A stretch of 64,000 bases of DNA from Burkholderia sp. OK233 (lineage in GTDB: Bacteria > Pseudomonadota > Gammaproteobacteria > Burkholderiales > Burkholderiaceae): positions 992,001 to 1,056,000 of the forward strand of contig NZ_OCSR01000001.1 of NCBI RefSeq assembly GCF_900230185.1, in the 5' to 3' direction. The position numbers and the translations under genes were made by a program. Position 1 is the first letter of the stretch; each line of letters opens with the position of its first letter. Below, piece by piece: positions 43,009 through 52,524 of the stretch. The notes below the pieces were generated by a model. That model ran no database searches. It had not been told where the DNA came from and saw nothing but the letters and a program-made list of their open reading frames with translations.

Positions 43009-43354
43009 TCCTTCACCAACAGGCATCTGCGGTTCTGCTCGGAAAAATATACCACCAGAAATACCACCAAGCGCGACACGCTGTGCACCTGTCCTCCTGC
43101 CGTTGATTGTTGTCGCAGAGACAACACGGTGAGCTCCTTTGCAGGGCTACTGCCGCAAGACGACCACGCTTACGCTTCGTCCTAACGGTGACGGCACACG
43201 CTGCCTGATACAAGCCGTGAAACACAACACCGTAAAAGAAACGTGCAAACGCGCACAGCAAGCCTTCACTGCCTTGCGCGCACGTCATTGGCCGCGGCAG
43301 AAAAAGCTGTTGCGATGCGCGTTACGCAACCCCTCATCATCCGAGGAACGATCC

Positions 43355-44134
43355 GTGACAGAAGAAGATATTCGCAACAACGCATTTGCGATGCCCGTAC
43401 ACAATCCGGCATATCCGCGTCCGCCCTTCCGCTTCATCAATCGGGAGTACTTCATCATCTCGTATGAAACGGACATGGATGCGCTTAGGGCCGTCGTTCC
43501 GGAACCGCTGACGGTCGACAACGCAATCGTCCACTACGAATTTATCCGCATGCCCGACTCTTCGGGGTTCGGCGACTATACGGAAAGCGGCCAGGTGATC
43601 TCGGTGCTGGATGAGGACGGCAATCGTGCCAACTTCACACACGCGATGTATCTGGACGACGAAGGTCCAATCGCAGGTGGCCGCGAAATCTGGGGGTTTC
43701 CCAAGAAACTGGCTTCGCCGAAGCTCTGCGTAGATGGCAAGGACACGCTGCTCGGCACGCTCGATTACGGAACGCAGCGCATCGCCACCGGAACGATGGG
43801 CTACAAGTATCGCCCGCTCGAGACGGCTGCCGAGCGCCGCAAGCTCGCGGACACGCCCAACTATCTGCTCAAGGTCATTCCGCACGTCGATGGCTCGGTA
43901 CGCATTTGTGAACTGGTGCGCTTCTTCCTGCGCGATGTCGATGTGATAGGTGCGTGGGAGGGGCCTGCAGCGCTTGAGCTGCATCCGCACGCACTCGCAT
44001 CAGTTGCCGATCTGCCGGTTCGCAAGGTGATCGGCGCACGTCACATCATTGCAAATCTCACGCTCGATGTCGGCGAAGTGGTCTATGACTATCTCGCCCC
44101 TGCCGAGTCGTTGAAACTCGCAGTCAACCAGTAA
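43355..44134 (+). CDS. adc: Acetoacetate decarboxylase
   Basis: A 259-residue protein starting at the GTG at 43355, which has GAGGAA eight bases upstream; the longer frame from 43139 is not supported. The Schiff-base lysine lies in [15 protein letters not shown] (K117, with neighbouring K118 that lowers its pKa), and [18 protein letters not shown] and the C-terminal [15 protein letters not shown] are family features. It decarboxylates acetoacetate to acetone and CO2. It is the first gene of an operon with 3-hydroxybutyrate dehydrogenase (15 bp gap) and a patatin-like lipase, a common Burkholderia arrangement for ketone-body or polyhydroxybutyrate use. Confidence 0.92.
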   Translation: MTEEDIRNNAFAMPVHNPAYPRPPFRFINREYFIISYETDMDALRAVVPEPLTVDNAIVHYEFIRMPDSSGFGDYTESGQVISVLDEDGNRANFTHAMYLDDEGPIAGGREIWGFPKKLASPKLCVDGKDTLLGTLDYGTQRIATGTMGYKYRPLETAAERRKLADTPNYLLKVIPHVDGSVRICELVRFFLRDVDVIGAWEGPAALELHPHALASVADLPVRKVIGARHIIANLTLDVGEVVYDYLAPAESLKLAVNQ

Positions 44135-44149
44135 GCTCTCGGAGGACGT

Positions 44150-44932
44150 ATGGCATTGAATGATAAGGTCGCGCTCGTTACGGGTGCAGCAAGCGGTATT
44201 GGCGAGCAGTGTGCACGCAAGCTCGCGTCAGACGGCGCGACGGTCGTGATTGCGGATCTGAATCTCGCGAACGCTCAAAATGTCGCTGAAGATATCGTTG
44301 CTAATGGCGGGAAAGCGGTCGCCGTTGCGATGGACGTAACCAGCGAAGAAGCGGTCAATGCGGGTGTGGCCGAAACGGTGACCCGGCTGGGCGGCATCGA
44401 CGTGCTCGTGTCGAATGCAGGCATCCAGATCGTCAACCGGATCGAGGACTACGCATTTTCCGACTGGAAGAAGATGCTGGCCATTCACCTCGATGGTGCG
44501 TTCCTGACGACCAAGGCCGTCATCAGGCATATGTACGCGTCGAACAAAGGTGGCGCGGTGATCTACATGGGGTCGGTGCACTCGCACGAGGCGTCGCAGC
44601 TCAAGTCGGCGTATGTGACTGCGAAGCACGGGCTGCTCGGTCTCGCCCGGGTTGTCGCGAAAGAAGGTGGGCCACGTGGCGTGCGCGCCAATGTCGTGTG
44701 TCCGGGCTTCGTCAGAACCCCGCTGGTCGACAAGCAGATCCCCGAGCAGGCGAAAGCCTTGGGAATCTCCGAGCAGCAGGTTGTGAAGGACGTAATGTTG
44801 AAGGAGACGGTCGACGGCGAATTCACGTCGCTAGAAGATGTCGCGAACACGGTTGCATTCCTCGCCGGCTTCGAGTCGAGCGCGCTCACCGGACAATCGA
44901 TTGTGGTCAGCCACGGCTGGTTCATGCAGTAA
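44150..44932 (+). CDS. bdhA: 3-hydroxybutyrate dehydrogenase (short-chain dehydrogenase)
   Basis: A 260-residue SDR enzyme. The NAD site TGAASGIG, the NNAG-equivalent SNAG, the catalytic Ser in GSVHSHEAS and Y-x-x-x-K in SAYVTAKHG are all present, and the end [11 protein letters not shown] is typical of D-3-hydroxybutyrate dehydrogenases. It interconverts 3-hydroxybutyrate and acetoacetate with NAD. GGAGG is eight bases before the ATG. It is flanked by acetoacetate decarboxylase and patatin genes in one operon. Confidence 0.9.
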   Translation: MALNDKVALVTGAASGIGEQCARKLASDGATVVIADLNLANAQNVAEDIVANGGKAVAVAMDVTSEEAVNAGVAETVTRLGGIDVLVSNAGIQIVNRIEDYAFSDWKKMLAIHLDGAFLTTKAVIRHMYASNKGGAVIYMGSVHSHEASQLKSAYVTAKHGLLGLARVVAKEGGPRGVRANVVCPGFVRTPLVDKQIPEQAKALGISEQQVVKDVMLKETVDGEFTSLEDVANTVAFLAGFESSALTGQSIVVSHGWFMQ

Positions 44933-44942
44933 GGAGACAACC

Positions 44943-46214
44943 ATGTATCCGAGCCAGCGCAACAAGCTGCAGCAGCCCCATCGCATCAAGCTCCCCGCAT
45001 ATGACGAAATCGGACTCGTGCTGCAGGGTGGCGGCGCCCTGGGCTCATATCAGGCCGGCGTGTATGAAGGTATGGCCGAAGCCTGCGTGGAACCGACGCG
45101 AATATCCGGAGTATCCATCGGTGCGCTGAATACGGCGATCATCGCCGGCAATGCGCCTGCGGACCGGGTGGAAGCGCTGCGCGGTTTCTGGAACACGATC
45201 AGTCAGCCCGCGGATTTCTTCTCACATATCGGTGCGCGCATTCCAGCGTGGCCGGGATTTGAAAATATGGGGCGCAGGTGGTCGAGCGCATGGGCTGCGA
45301 CGCGTACGCTGGTGGAAGGCCAGGACGGGTTCTTCTCCCCGCGCACGCCTGTGCCTCTCGCAGGGCTCGGCAGGAAACGTCCTGATCAGGTCAGCTATTA
45401 CGACACGTCGGCGTTGCGCGAAACGCTTTTGCGGTACGCAAACTTCGATCGCATCAATGACGGGAATATTCGCGTATCCGTTGGAGCGGTCAACGTACGA
45501 ACGGGCAATCTCGTCTACTTCGACAATTCGACAATGCGTCTGGCGCCGGAGCATTTCATCGCATCCGGAGCGCTGCCGCCGGGCTTTCCGGCCGTCGAGA
45601 TCGATGGAGAGTTCTATTGGGACGGCGGACTGGTTTCCAACACGCCACTCACCGAGATCATCAAGGAAAGCCAGCATAAGGACACACTCGTTTTCCAGAT
45701 CGATCTGTGGAGCTCGCGAGGCAAGCTGCCTGGCGACTTTCTCGACGTCAGCGAACGAACCAAGGACATTCAATATTCAAGCCGTACGCGAGCCATCACC
45801 GCGTTCATGTCGCAGAACCAGAAGCACGCACAGATGATCAAGGCGCTGCTCGAGCACATTCCTGAGAAGGTGCGGCTTGCGCACCCGTTGCTGCGGGAGG
45901 CGCAGCAAACGGCGGATGGCAGTGCAGTCAATGTCGTGCACCTGATCTACAAGAACAAATCGTTCGAGGGGCACTACAAGGACTATGAATTCAGCAAGGA
46001 TACGATGCGCGAGCATTGGGCGAGCGGTCTCGAGGATATTCGCCGTTCGTTCGGACACCCCGAGTGGTTCGATATCCCGAGCCGCGAAATCGGCTTCGTC
46101 ACGCGGGACGTGCACCGCTATCGGCAGGAGGTCAACGAAATCGCCGGGCTGGGCAAGGAAGCTTTGCCGCCATCGAAACGCTCGCCGGAGGAAGAACTGT
46201 CCGGCGCAAAGTAG
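44943..46214 (+). CDS. Patatin-like phospholipase
   Basis: A 423-residue protein. The oxyanion motif GGGALGSYQAG, the nucleophile elbow GVSIGALN and the catalytic Asp in DGGLVSN define a patatin-type Ser-Asp lipase. The C-terminal part contains a DUF3734-like segment (YKDYEFSKDTMREHWASGLE) found in bacterial patatins beside bdhA genes. AAGGAG precedes the ATG at 44943; the frame open from 44838 is leader. It could hydrolyse membrane lipid or polymer-associated ester. Its place after bdhA suggests a link to storage-polymer turnover, which is inference. Confidence 0.9.
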   Translation: MYPSQRNKLQQPHRIKLPAYDEIGLVLQGGGALGSYQAGVYEGMAEACVEPTRISGVSIGALNTAIIAGNAPADRVEALRGFWNTISQPADFFSHIGARIPAWPGFENMGRRWSSAWAATRTLVEGQDGFFSPRTPVPLAGLGRKRPDQVSYYDTSALRETLLRYANFDRINDGNIRVSVGAVNVRTGNLVYFDNSTMRLAPEHFIASGALPPGFPAVEIDGEFYWDGGLVSNTPLTEIIKESQHKDTLVFQIDLWSSRGKLPGDFLDVSERTKDIQYSSRTRAITAFMSQNQKHAQMIKALLEHIPEKVRLAHPLLREAQQTADGSAVNVVHLIYKNKSFEGHYKDYEFSKDTMREHWASGLEDIRRSFGHPEWFDIPSREIGFVTRDVHRYRQEVNEIAGLGKEALPPSKRSPEEELSGAK

Positions 46215-46265
46215 CGCGTATCGACTCCCTCCCTCGGTCGTTCTATTTCTGCTGGTCAAGCAAAA

Positions 46266-46862
46266 ATGAACCAAACATCCCTGCCCCGACTGCGCCATGA
46301 CGCGACGTCATGGCAAACCAGAATGAAGACAGTCCGGTCATATGGCGAGCGCGGCATCGGGGCGTCGTATGCATCCTGGGAATCGTATCAGGGCTTTGGC
46401 CGTCTGATGCCGGACGCGGCGGCGCCGCCAAATACACCGTGTTTTGTTGCGACCAACACGCTTGACGAAAGCCTGATCGCGCTTCTTGATCTGCGCGCCT
46501 CACAAATCAGTGGTTGTTTGTTGTGCGTTCAACATCATCTTTGCCGTGCCCGTAAGGCAGGGGTGCCTGCGGCGAAAGCCGAGAACATCGGCGCATGGCG
46601 CTGCGCCGGTGTGTTTTCTCCGTGTGAGAAAGCGGTGCTTTCCTGGGCTGAACATCTTGTGGCTATGGTCCGGCAGTCTGTTCCTGACGCAGTGTGGCCG
46701 AGCTTGCAAGGCTACTTCAGCGACATGCAGATTGCCGCATTGTTTATGTACTGGCGTTGCAGCGAGTTGTGGTCGGGCGATGGCGTTCTTCGTTCCTGCA
46801 TCGTTAGTATGCCGGTCAGTGTGGGGCGAGCATTGGGCAGCCCGGTTCGGGCGGAGCGATGA
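46266..46862 (+). CDS. AhpD-like/carboxymuconolactone decarboxylase family protein
   Basis: A 198-residue protein with the AhpD-type core ALLDLRASQISGCLLCVQHH (Cys-x-x-Cys then His-His), followed by ARKAGVPAAKAENIGAWR, and a tryptophan-rich end. Related proteins have peroxidase-associated activity or unknown roles. The C-terminal half has several unusual Cys and Trp residues. It lies 51 bp after the patatin gene and 43 bp before the DedA-rhodanese gene, probably in the same transcript. The start could also be an internal Met, as no strong ribosome binding site precedes 46266. Confidence 0.75.
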   Translation: MNQTSLPRLRHDATSWQTRMKTVRSYGERGIGASYASWESYQGFGRLMPDAAAPPNTPCFVATNTLDESLIALLDLRASQISGCLLCVQHHLCRARKAGVPAAKAENIGAWRCAGVFSPCEKAVLSWAEHLVAMVRQSVPDAVWPSLQGYFSDMQIAALFMYWRCSELWSGDGVLRSCIVSMPVSVGRALGSPVRAER

Positions 46863-46905
46863 ACGATCTTCAAGACGGGTACGTGCAAGCCACAAGGAGA
46901 GCACC

Positions 46906-47910
46906 ATGTTGTCGCATGAGTTGATCGCACGGTACGGAATGTTAGTCGTATTCCTGAATGTGCTTGGTTCTTCGCTTGGCCTGCCGTTGCCTGTCATACC
47001 GACATTGATAACCGTTGGAGCAGGCACTGCGCTCGCCATACACGTTGCCTCATCGACGCTGTTGCATTTCGCGACGATGTTAGGCTCCGCTGTGATTGGT
47101 GGTGCGCTGGGCGACCTGATCTGGTTTCAGGGTGGCAAGCGATACGGCGAACGCACGCTTCATACCGTTTGCAAACTGTCGCTTTCGCGCGAAACGTGCG
47201 TCAGGAAGACGGAGCGCTTCTTTGGGCGCTGGGGAGTCCGTGTGCTGGTCGTTGCGCGCTTCGTACCTGGCTTGTCGCTCGTTGCCGTGCCGCTGTGCGG
47301 CGCGATGGGCGTCAGGTTGCGCTCCTTTGTCTTGCATGATTGCGCAGGCGTTGCGCTGTGGGCATCGGTTGGGCTGGCGATCGGTGCGCTATTCGCGTCG
47401 CAGATCGACGTGGTTTTCGTACTTATCTCCCACCTTGGCTGGCAGGCGTTGATCGTGATCGGCATCGCACTGGTGCTTTTCGTGTTGTATCGATACTGCC
47501 GGAGAATCATGCTGGCAAAAGCGCTCGAGAAGGCGCGGATCAGCGTGGGCGAATTGCATGCATTGCTCGCGAATAGTCCGCGTCCAATCCTGTTCGATAT
47601 CCGCTCCGCCGAGCGGAGAATGCTCGATCCGTTTGTCATTCCAGGCGCCGTATTTGCCGATGAACGGAAACTGCCGCAGATAGTGGAGCGCTACGGGGCG
47701 AACCGGACGCTCGTCATCTATTGTTCGTGTCCAAACGAAGTCTCCGCGGCGTGGATGGCCAAGCGGTTGCGACTGGCCGGCGTCAAGCTTGCATTACCGC
47801 TTACTGGTGGTATCGATGCGTGGCGTGTGGCGGGCTTCGACGTCGAGCCGATAATAGCGATGAACGACGCTGCAATCAGTGGAGAAGATAGAAAACTTTT
47901 CGCGCATTGA
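46906..47910 (+). CDS. DedA-family membrane protein fused to a rhodanese domain
   Basis: A 334-residue fusion. Residues about 1-205 are a DedA/SNARE-associated membrane domain: RYGMLVVFLNVLGSSLGLPLPVIP, GALGDLIWFQGGKRYG, and the F-x-R-F-x-P-G type motif in VARFVPGLSLVAVPL. Residues about 230-325 form a rhodanese domain: PRPILFDIRSAERRMLD and the active-site loop IYCSCPNEVSAAW with a Cys in the catalytic position. AAGGAG precedes the ATG at 46906. DedA proteins take part in lipid flipping and membrane homeostasis; the rhodanese may sense or transfer sulfur. The neighbouring AhpD-like redox protein fits a thiol theme. Confidence 0.85.
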   Translation: MLSHELIARYGMLVVFLNVLGSSLGLPLPVIPTLITVGAGTALAIHVASSTLLHFATMLGSAVIGGALGDLIWFQGGKRYGERTLHTVCKLSLSRETCVRKTERFFGRWGVRVLVVARFVPGLSLVAVPLCGAMGVRLRSFVLHDCAGVALWASVGLAIGALFASQIDVVFVLISHLGWQALIVIGIALVLFVLYRYCRRIMLAKALEKARISVGELHALLANSPRPILFDIRSAERRMLDPFVIPGAVFADERKLPQIVERYGANRTLVIYCSCPNEVSAAWMAKRLRLAGVKLALPLTGGIDAWRVAGFDVEPIIAMNDAAISGEDRKLFAH

Positions 47911-48203
47911 TTACAGGCGTGTCCACAAAGCACCAAGGCGGCCCACGAGAGGTGCCCTGGCGGCGATGGTCATTCCAGAATGACGATCCACTAACTGATG
48001 CCGAGGCCACCTTCTGCGGGATGACCTGCCCTGCTATCCATCCGCCCGGTGTTACCACGGCAACGATCCAGGCCGGGACTTCGTCAGGCACGCCACGCCC
48101 TCGGAATGCGCGCCCCCTCCTGCTGCTTGACTTCCTCGACCTGTGCCGGGGTCTAATCTGACGCTTCGACGCCACAAAAATCCACGGGCGACCGCTTCCA
48201 GCC
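47911..48203. other. Gene-free interval left of the IS1182 element
   Basis: About 290 bp. A minus-strand frame reads GVPDEVPAWIVAVVTPGGWI and might be a gene scrap, but no start, stop or family supports it. The stretch continues, after removal of the IS, into 49843-49983. Confidence 0.3.
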
Positions 48204-49838
48204 CAGAGCGTGTCAAAACGCCTAGCCACTGGGAATTGATGAAACCTGTCTCGGCGCGGATCGCCGCATGTCAATGGCGGCAAGCCGAACGTCAAATCAC
48301 AGCCGCACACATCACGAAGGCTCGACAAGCCCATACGGGCGTCACGCCCGCATCGCCTTCATAACCGCTTCGGAACCGAGTAGCCTGATCACTCGCTTGA
48401 TGTTGTACGCCAGCACGTGCAAGCTCATCTCCGTGCTCACCCGCTCTATGGTCCGCGTCAGGAAATGAGTGGCGCCCATCCATGCCTTGATCGTGCCGAA
48501 GGGGTGCTCGACAGTCTGTCGCCGGATGCGCATCATCTCAGGCGCATGATCAAGTCGCGCCTGCATCTCATCAAGAACAGCTTCGTGTTCCCAGCGTGTC
48601 ACGCGACGTTGAGGACCTGGCGTGCAGTCCCCTTTTAGCGGACATTGCTGGCAATTCGAACTCCAATACTTACTGATCTTCAGGCCGCGCTCAACGGTTG
48701 TGAATCGCCAGATGAGCCGCTCGCCTGCTGGGCACCGATACTCGTTCGTGTTTGCGTTGTAAATGAAGTCCTCCTTGCCGAAGCGGCCATGAGCCGTTGC
48801 GCTCGATGTCACCGTCTTCGGAACGAACACGCTTATTCCAGCCTCATGGCATGCAAGTATCTCCTCACTCTTGTAGTAGCCGCGATCTGCAACTGCGGTG
48901 AGCTTGTCGACACCCATCTCTGTACGGGCAAGCTTCGCCATCGACGTCAACTGATCACGATCAATGCCGTCATTGGTAACGACGTGCGCGACGATCAGAT
49001 GGTGCTTCGCGTCAACCGCCGTCTGGACGTTGTAGCCGACGACTCCCGTTCCTCGTGTCTTCATCGAACGGGCATCCGGATCCGTGAGCGATACCTGTCC
49101 GTCGGGTGCCGCGTTGAGTTGGACCTCGATCTCCTTGAGGCTTCGCATCTGTTCCTTCAAGGCCGCAATCTTGTCCTGCAGTCGCTCTGTCCTGACCTTC
49201 GCGATTGCAGGCTCCTGACGATCCGCTGTGTCCATCGCCGCAAGATAGCGAGCGATACTTGACTCGATGTCGCGCATGCGTCGTTCGAGCTTGGCGCTGG
49301 TGAAGTTGCGGTCGCGATGGTTCACCGCCTTGAACTTGCTGCCGTCGATTGCGACCAATGCATCGGAGAACAGGTCCAGACGCTGACAGAGCATGACGAA
49401 CTGACGGCATACACTGCGAATGGCCTTGCCGTTGTCCTTACGAAACCGCGAGATGGTCTTGAAGTCCGGCGCCAGACGGCCCGTAAGCCACATCAGTTCG
49501 ACATTGCGCTGGGCCTCCCGTTCGAGGCGACGGCTGGATTGAATACGGTTCAGGTAACCGTAGATGTAGATCTTGAGCATCACCTCGGGGTGATACGACG
49601 GCCGACCAGTCAACGCTGGTTCGACGCCTTCAAACCCGAGCTTCTGAAGATCAAGCTCGTCTACAAAGACATCAACTACGCGCACGGGATTGGTGTCCGT
49701 TACGTAGTCGTCAAGTGCTTCGGGGAGGAGAAAGCTCTGAGTACGACTGTCGCCTTGAACGAACCGCTTCATCTCGCTCATCCCCCGCTATAGGATGAAG
49801 AATTGTAGCGCTCCAAAAATGCGTTTTGACACACTCTG
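48204..49838 (-). mobile_element. IS1182-family insertion sequence
   Basis: Inverted ends CAGAGCGTGTCAAAACGC (48204-48221) and the complement of CAGAGTGTGTCAAAACGC (49821-49838) differ at one base. AGCC is repeated on both sides (48200-48203 and 49839-49842) as a four-base target duplication. Confidence 0.85.
48342..49781 (-). CDS. IS1182-family transposase
   Basis: A 479-residue transposase. The N-terminal DUF772 part (TGRPSYHPEVMLKIYIYGYL) is followed by catalytic positions in LVAIDGSKFKAVN, VADRGYYKSEEIL and TVEHPFGTIKAWMG. A Cys-rich insert (CQQCPLKGDC) before the last motif is usual for IS1182. The frame is intact, and a GGGG/GATGAGC context lies before the start. Confidence 0.9.
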   Translation of the reverse strand: MSEMKRFVQGDSRTQSFLLPEALDDYVTDTNPVRVVDVFVDELDLQKLGFEGVEPALTGRPSYHPEVMLKIYIYGYLNRIQSSRRLEREAQRNVELMWLTGRLAPDFKTISRFRKDNGKAIRSVCRQFVMLCQRLDLFSDALVAIDGSKFKAVNHRDRNFTSAKLERRMRDIESSIARYLAAMDTADRQEPAIAKVRTERLQDKIAALKEQMRSLKEIEVQLNAAPDGQVSLTDPDARSMKTRGTGVVGYNVQTAVDAKHHLIVAHVVTNDGIDRDQLTSMAKLARTEMGVDKLTAVADRGYYKSEEILACHEAGISVFVPKTVTSSATAHGRFGKEDFIYNANTNEYRCPAGERLIWRFTTVERGLKISKYWSSNCQQCPLKGDCTPGPQRRVTRWEHEAVLDEMQARLDHAPEMMRIRRQTVEHPFGTIKAWMGATHFLTRTIERVSTEMSLHVLAYNIKRVIRLLGSEAVMKAMRA

Positions 49839-49983
49839 AGCCATCTCCGGCCCATTGACCAATCGAGAACTTCGGCCATTCCTCGTACCGGGGAACTAAC
49901 GCCGTGAGCACGCCCACACATCCATCGCAAAAAAAAACGGCGCACGATGTCACAAATAACAGTGCTGATACGTCTGGCCTAGC

Positions 49984-51015
49984 ATGGACTCCCCGAACCG
50001 CGCTCCCATCTCAGCTTTCCCATCACGCTCCCCCGCCGCCAGCGCCGACGATCCGTTTGCAAGCAGATTTGCGACCAGTTACGCTGGCGTCGTTTCTTTT
50101 CTGGCCGTTGCCAGCGAAGGCAGCTTTGCCCGTGCAGGCGATCGCCTCGGCATTGGTCGTTCCTCGGTTAGCCGCAACGTGCAGAAACTCGAGGCGCAGC
50201 TCGACACACGTCTCTTCCTGCGCACGACTCGCAGCACGTCGCTGACGCGCGAGGGCGAACTCTTCTATGAGAACTGTCAGCCGGGTATGGAGCGTATCGC
50301 CCAGGCGCTAGAAGACATGCGGGAGCTGCGCAACGGGCCGCCGCGCGGCCATCTGCTCATCGGCTCGACGCCTGGCTTCGGCCGCAAGATTGTCGCGCCA
50401 CTGCTGCGAGGCTTTCACACGCAATATCCCGAGATAGCCTTGGAACTGTTGCTGAACGATCGCCCCGCCGACGCCGACTTCACTGCCGATCGCGTCGACG
50501 TGTCGTTTCGCGATGGACGCATGGAGGACAGCGGAATCGTAGCGCGGCAGTTGATTCCGATGCAGATGATCGTCTGTGCGTCGCCCGCCTATGCGCGGAT
50601 TCACGGCTTGCCCCGGGATGTCGATGAATTGGCAGATCATCGCTGCATCAACTTCCGGACGGCGTCCGGCCGCGTTCGGGCGTGGGAATTCAAGGTCGAC
50701 GGTCTCGCGCAACGGCGCCAGCCTGTCGCGCTGCATACGTTCAACGACGAGGACCTAATCCTGCAGGCGGTGCTCGATGGGGTGGGCATTGCGCAGTTGC
50801 CGGCCTATCAGGTTTGCGATCTGCTTGGCAACGGGCAGCTCCTCCGCTGCCTCGCGCAGCATGCACCCGAAGACGGCGGTCACTACCTCTGCTATCTCAG
50901 CCGCAAGCATCTTCCGGCCCGGATCCGTGTGTTCATCGACTACATGACCGAGCACACGAGAGCACTCGATCTGCAGTGTCTTACGACGATGACGACGTTA
51001 TCGGCGGTCGAATGA
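49984..51015 (+). CDS. LysR-family regulator (Ohr-linked, copy 1)
   Basis: A 343-residue LysR protein. After a 30-residue Pro/Ser-rich leader the HTH reads FLAVASEGSFARAGDRLGIG and SVSRNVQKLEAQLDTRLFLR; the effector domain follows (PPRGHLLIGSTPGFGRKIVA onward). It is clearly paralogous to the LysR at 58634 (same leader style, same FATSYAGV entry, same DGRMEDS/DGCIEDS region). An Ohr/OsmC gene follows 168 bp downstream. The IS1182 element lies 140 bp upstream and may affect its expression. Confidence 0.88.
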   Translation: MDSPNRAPISAFPSRSPAASADDPFASRFATSYAGVVSFLAVASEGSFARAGDRLGIGRSSVSRNVQKLEAQLDTRLFLRTTRSTSLTREGELFYENCQPGMERIAQALEDMRELRNGPPRGHLLIGSTPGFGRKIVAPLLRGFHTQYPEIALELLLNDRPADADFTADRVDVSFRDGRMEDSGIVARQLIPMQMIVCASPAYARIHGLPRDVDELADHRCINFRTASGRVRAWEFKVDGLAQRRQPVALHTFNDEDLILQAVLDGVGIAQLPAYQVCDLLGNGQLLRCLAQHAPEDGGHYLCYLSRKHLPARIRVFIDYMTEHTRALDLQCLTTMTTLSAVE

Positions 51016-51183
51016 TGACGCTCCAAACGACGCTGTGTTGACTGGTGCTTCTGATGCAACACGGCGAATCCCTTGGCGGCCCTACCGCATGACATAGCTC
51101 GCGCCTAAGATACTTCCTGTACAGACGGCACGCTAATCGCGGCCAGTCCGGTAAAACACTGTCAAGCACATACGAGGCGCGCC

Positions 51184-51699
51184 ATGACAACATTGCGTCC
51201 ACCGCCGCTGACATTGCTCGACAAATATTACGGGCAAGACGCGCAAACGCTGTATTCAACCACCGTCACCGTAACAGGCGGCGACGCGGGTCACGGACGC
51301 GCGTCGGGCATTGCCCGCTCCGATGACGGCCAGCTCGCAGTCGACCTGCGAATACCGGAAGCACTAGGCGGCCCTGGCGGCGGCACCAATCCGGAGCAGC
51401 TATTCGCAGCGGGCTACGCAGCCTGCTTTCATGGCGCGATGAGTCTGCTTGCGGCCCGGTCGGGCATTCCGATTCCCGGCGCCTCCGTGGACGTCACGGT
51501 CGACTTCGGCCGCGACCCGATCGATGGCTTGTTCAAGTTGACGGCGCACACCCGCGTCCGTTTGCCTGGTGTCGAGCGCGCCGTCGCCGGGGAACTGGTA
51601 CGCAACACGGAACGCTTTTGTCCTTACACCAAGATGGCGCGGCATGGAATTGAGAACGTCGTCGCGCTTATGCCGCCGGACGACGACCGCAACTCATAA
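51184..51699 (+). CDS. Ohr/OsmC-family organic hydroperoxide resistance protein (copy 1)
   Basis: A 171-residue Ohr-type protein. The two redox cysteines are C81 (AAGYAACFHGAMS) and C146 (TERFCPYTKMA), and GHGRASGIARSDDGQLAV matches the family's N-terminal beta hairpin. Ohr proteins reduce organic hydroperoxides using lipoyl-dependent recycling in the cytoplasm. The protein is close in sequence to the one at 60522. It lies downstream of a LysR gene rather than the usual OhrR. Confidence 0.88.
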   Translation: MTTLRPPPLTLLDKYYGQDAQTLYSTTVTVTGGDAGHGRASGIARSDDGQLAVDLRIPEALGGPGGGTNPEQLFAAGYAACFHGAMSLLAARSGIPIPGASVDVTVDFGRDPIDGLFKLTAHTRVRLPGVERAVAGELVRNTERFCPYTKMARHGIENVVALMPPDDDRNS

Positions 51700-51881
51700 C
51701 GCCGCGTGCTTGATGTCTTGAGGAAACTTGAACATGAACAAAACCGGTTCTGTCGCAGTAAGGCGGTTCGCTATGACGAGCTAATCGACATGAACGACTG
51801 AAACTCTCGTTTCCGACTGCGTATGACGCGCCCGCGAGGGGCGCTCCTCCGTCACCACGACCGGGCACGGCCGGTCGTCCG

Positions 51882-52493
51882 TTATCGGCCGTAGTAGGCA
51901 GAAAAAGACGCCTTGCCGAGCACCTTGTCACCCAACGCCTTGTTCAGTGCAAAGCCATGCAGGGCGGCGGTACCCGTCTTCGGAATGCCCGCTGCGGCAT
52001 AGAAGTCGTCGACCGACAACGCATACAACGTAAAGACATAATGATGTGGCTTGTCGCCCACCGGCGGGCAGGGGCCACCATAGTTACCGTTGGCTCCAAC
52101 CGCGCCGGTGTCCTGGAAGTCGTTCATGCCGGGATTGGCGCCGACAGGCAAACGTGACGGATCGTTGCCGGCACCTCGCGGCATTTGTGTAACGGCTGCG
52201 GGAATGTTGTAGACCGTCCAGTGCCACCAACCGCTCCCGCTCGGCGCATCCGGATCGTATACCGCCAGTGCAAACGACCGCGTCCCCGCCGGCGCATTTT
52301 TCCAGACAAGTGCGGGTGACACGTTTCCACCGGTACAACCGAAAGCGTTGAGCACGAATTTGTTATCGATCTTGCCGCCCGGAGCAATGTCGGGGCTCGA
52401 GAGCTTGAAGTCGGTCGGCGGCTGCGCAACGGCCGACGCAGCCAGAAGGATGGACAGACTTGTGGCAGACAAAAGACGGCACAGTAGCATCAT
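51882..52493 (-). CDS. YbhB/YbcL-family (PEBP) exported protein
   Basis: A 203-residue Raf-kinase-inhibitor-like (phosphatidylethanolamine-binding) protein with a signal peptide (LLSATSLSILLAASAVAQ) and the PEBP signatures AVYDPDAPSGSGWWHWTVYN and NYGGPCPPVGDKPHHYVFT. The role of the bacterial family is unclear. It lies 31 bp after the stop of the EmrB-type transporter gene on the same strand, so it is probably the last gene of the efflux operon. Confidence 0.88.
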   Translation of the reverse strand: MMLLCRLLSATSLSILLAASAVAQPPTDFKLSSPDIAPGGKIDNKFVLNAFGCTGGNVSPALVWKNAPAGTRSFALAVYDPDAPSGSGWWHWTVYNIPAAVTQMPRGAGNDPSRLPVGANPGMNDFQDTGAVGANGNYGGPCPPVGDKPHHYVFTLYALSVDDFYAAAGIPKTGTAALHGFALNKALGDKVLGKASFSAYYGR

Positions 52494-52524
52494 TGAATTC
52501 CTCGCGTACGTGAAGTGGTCTTAC

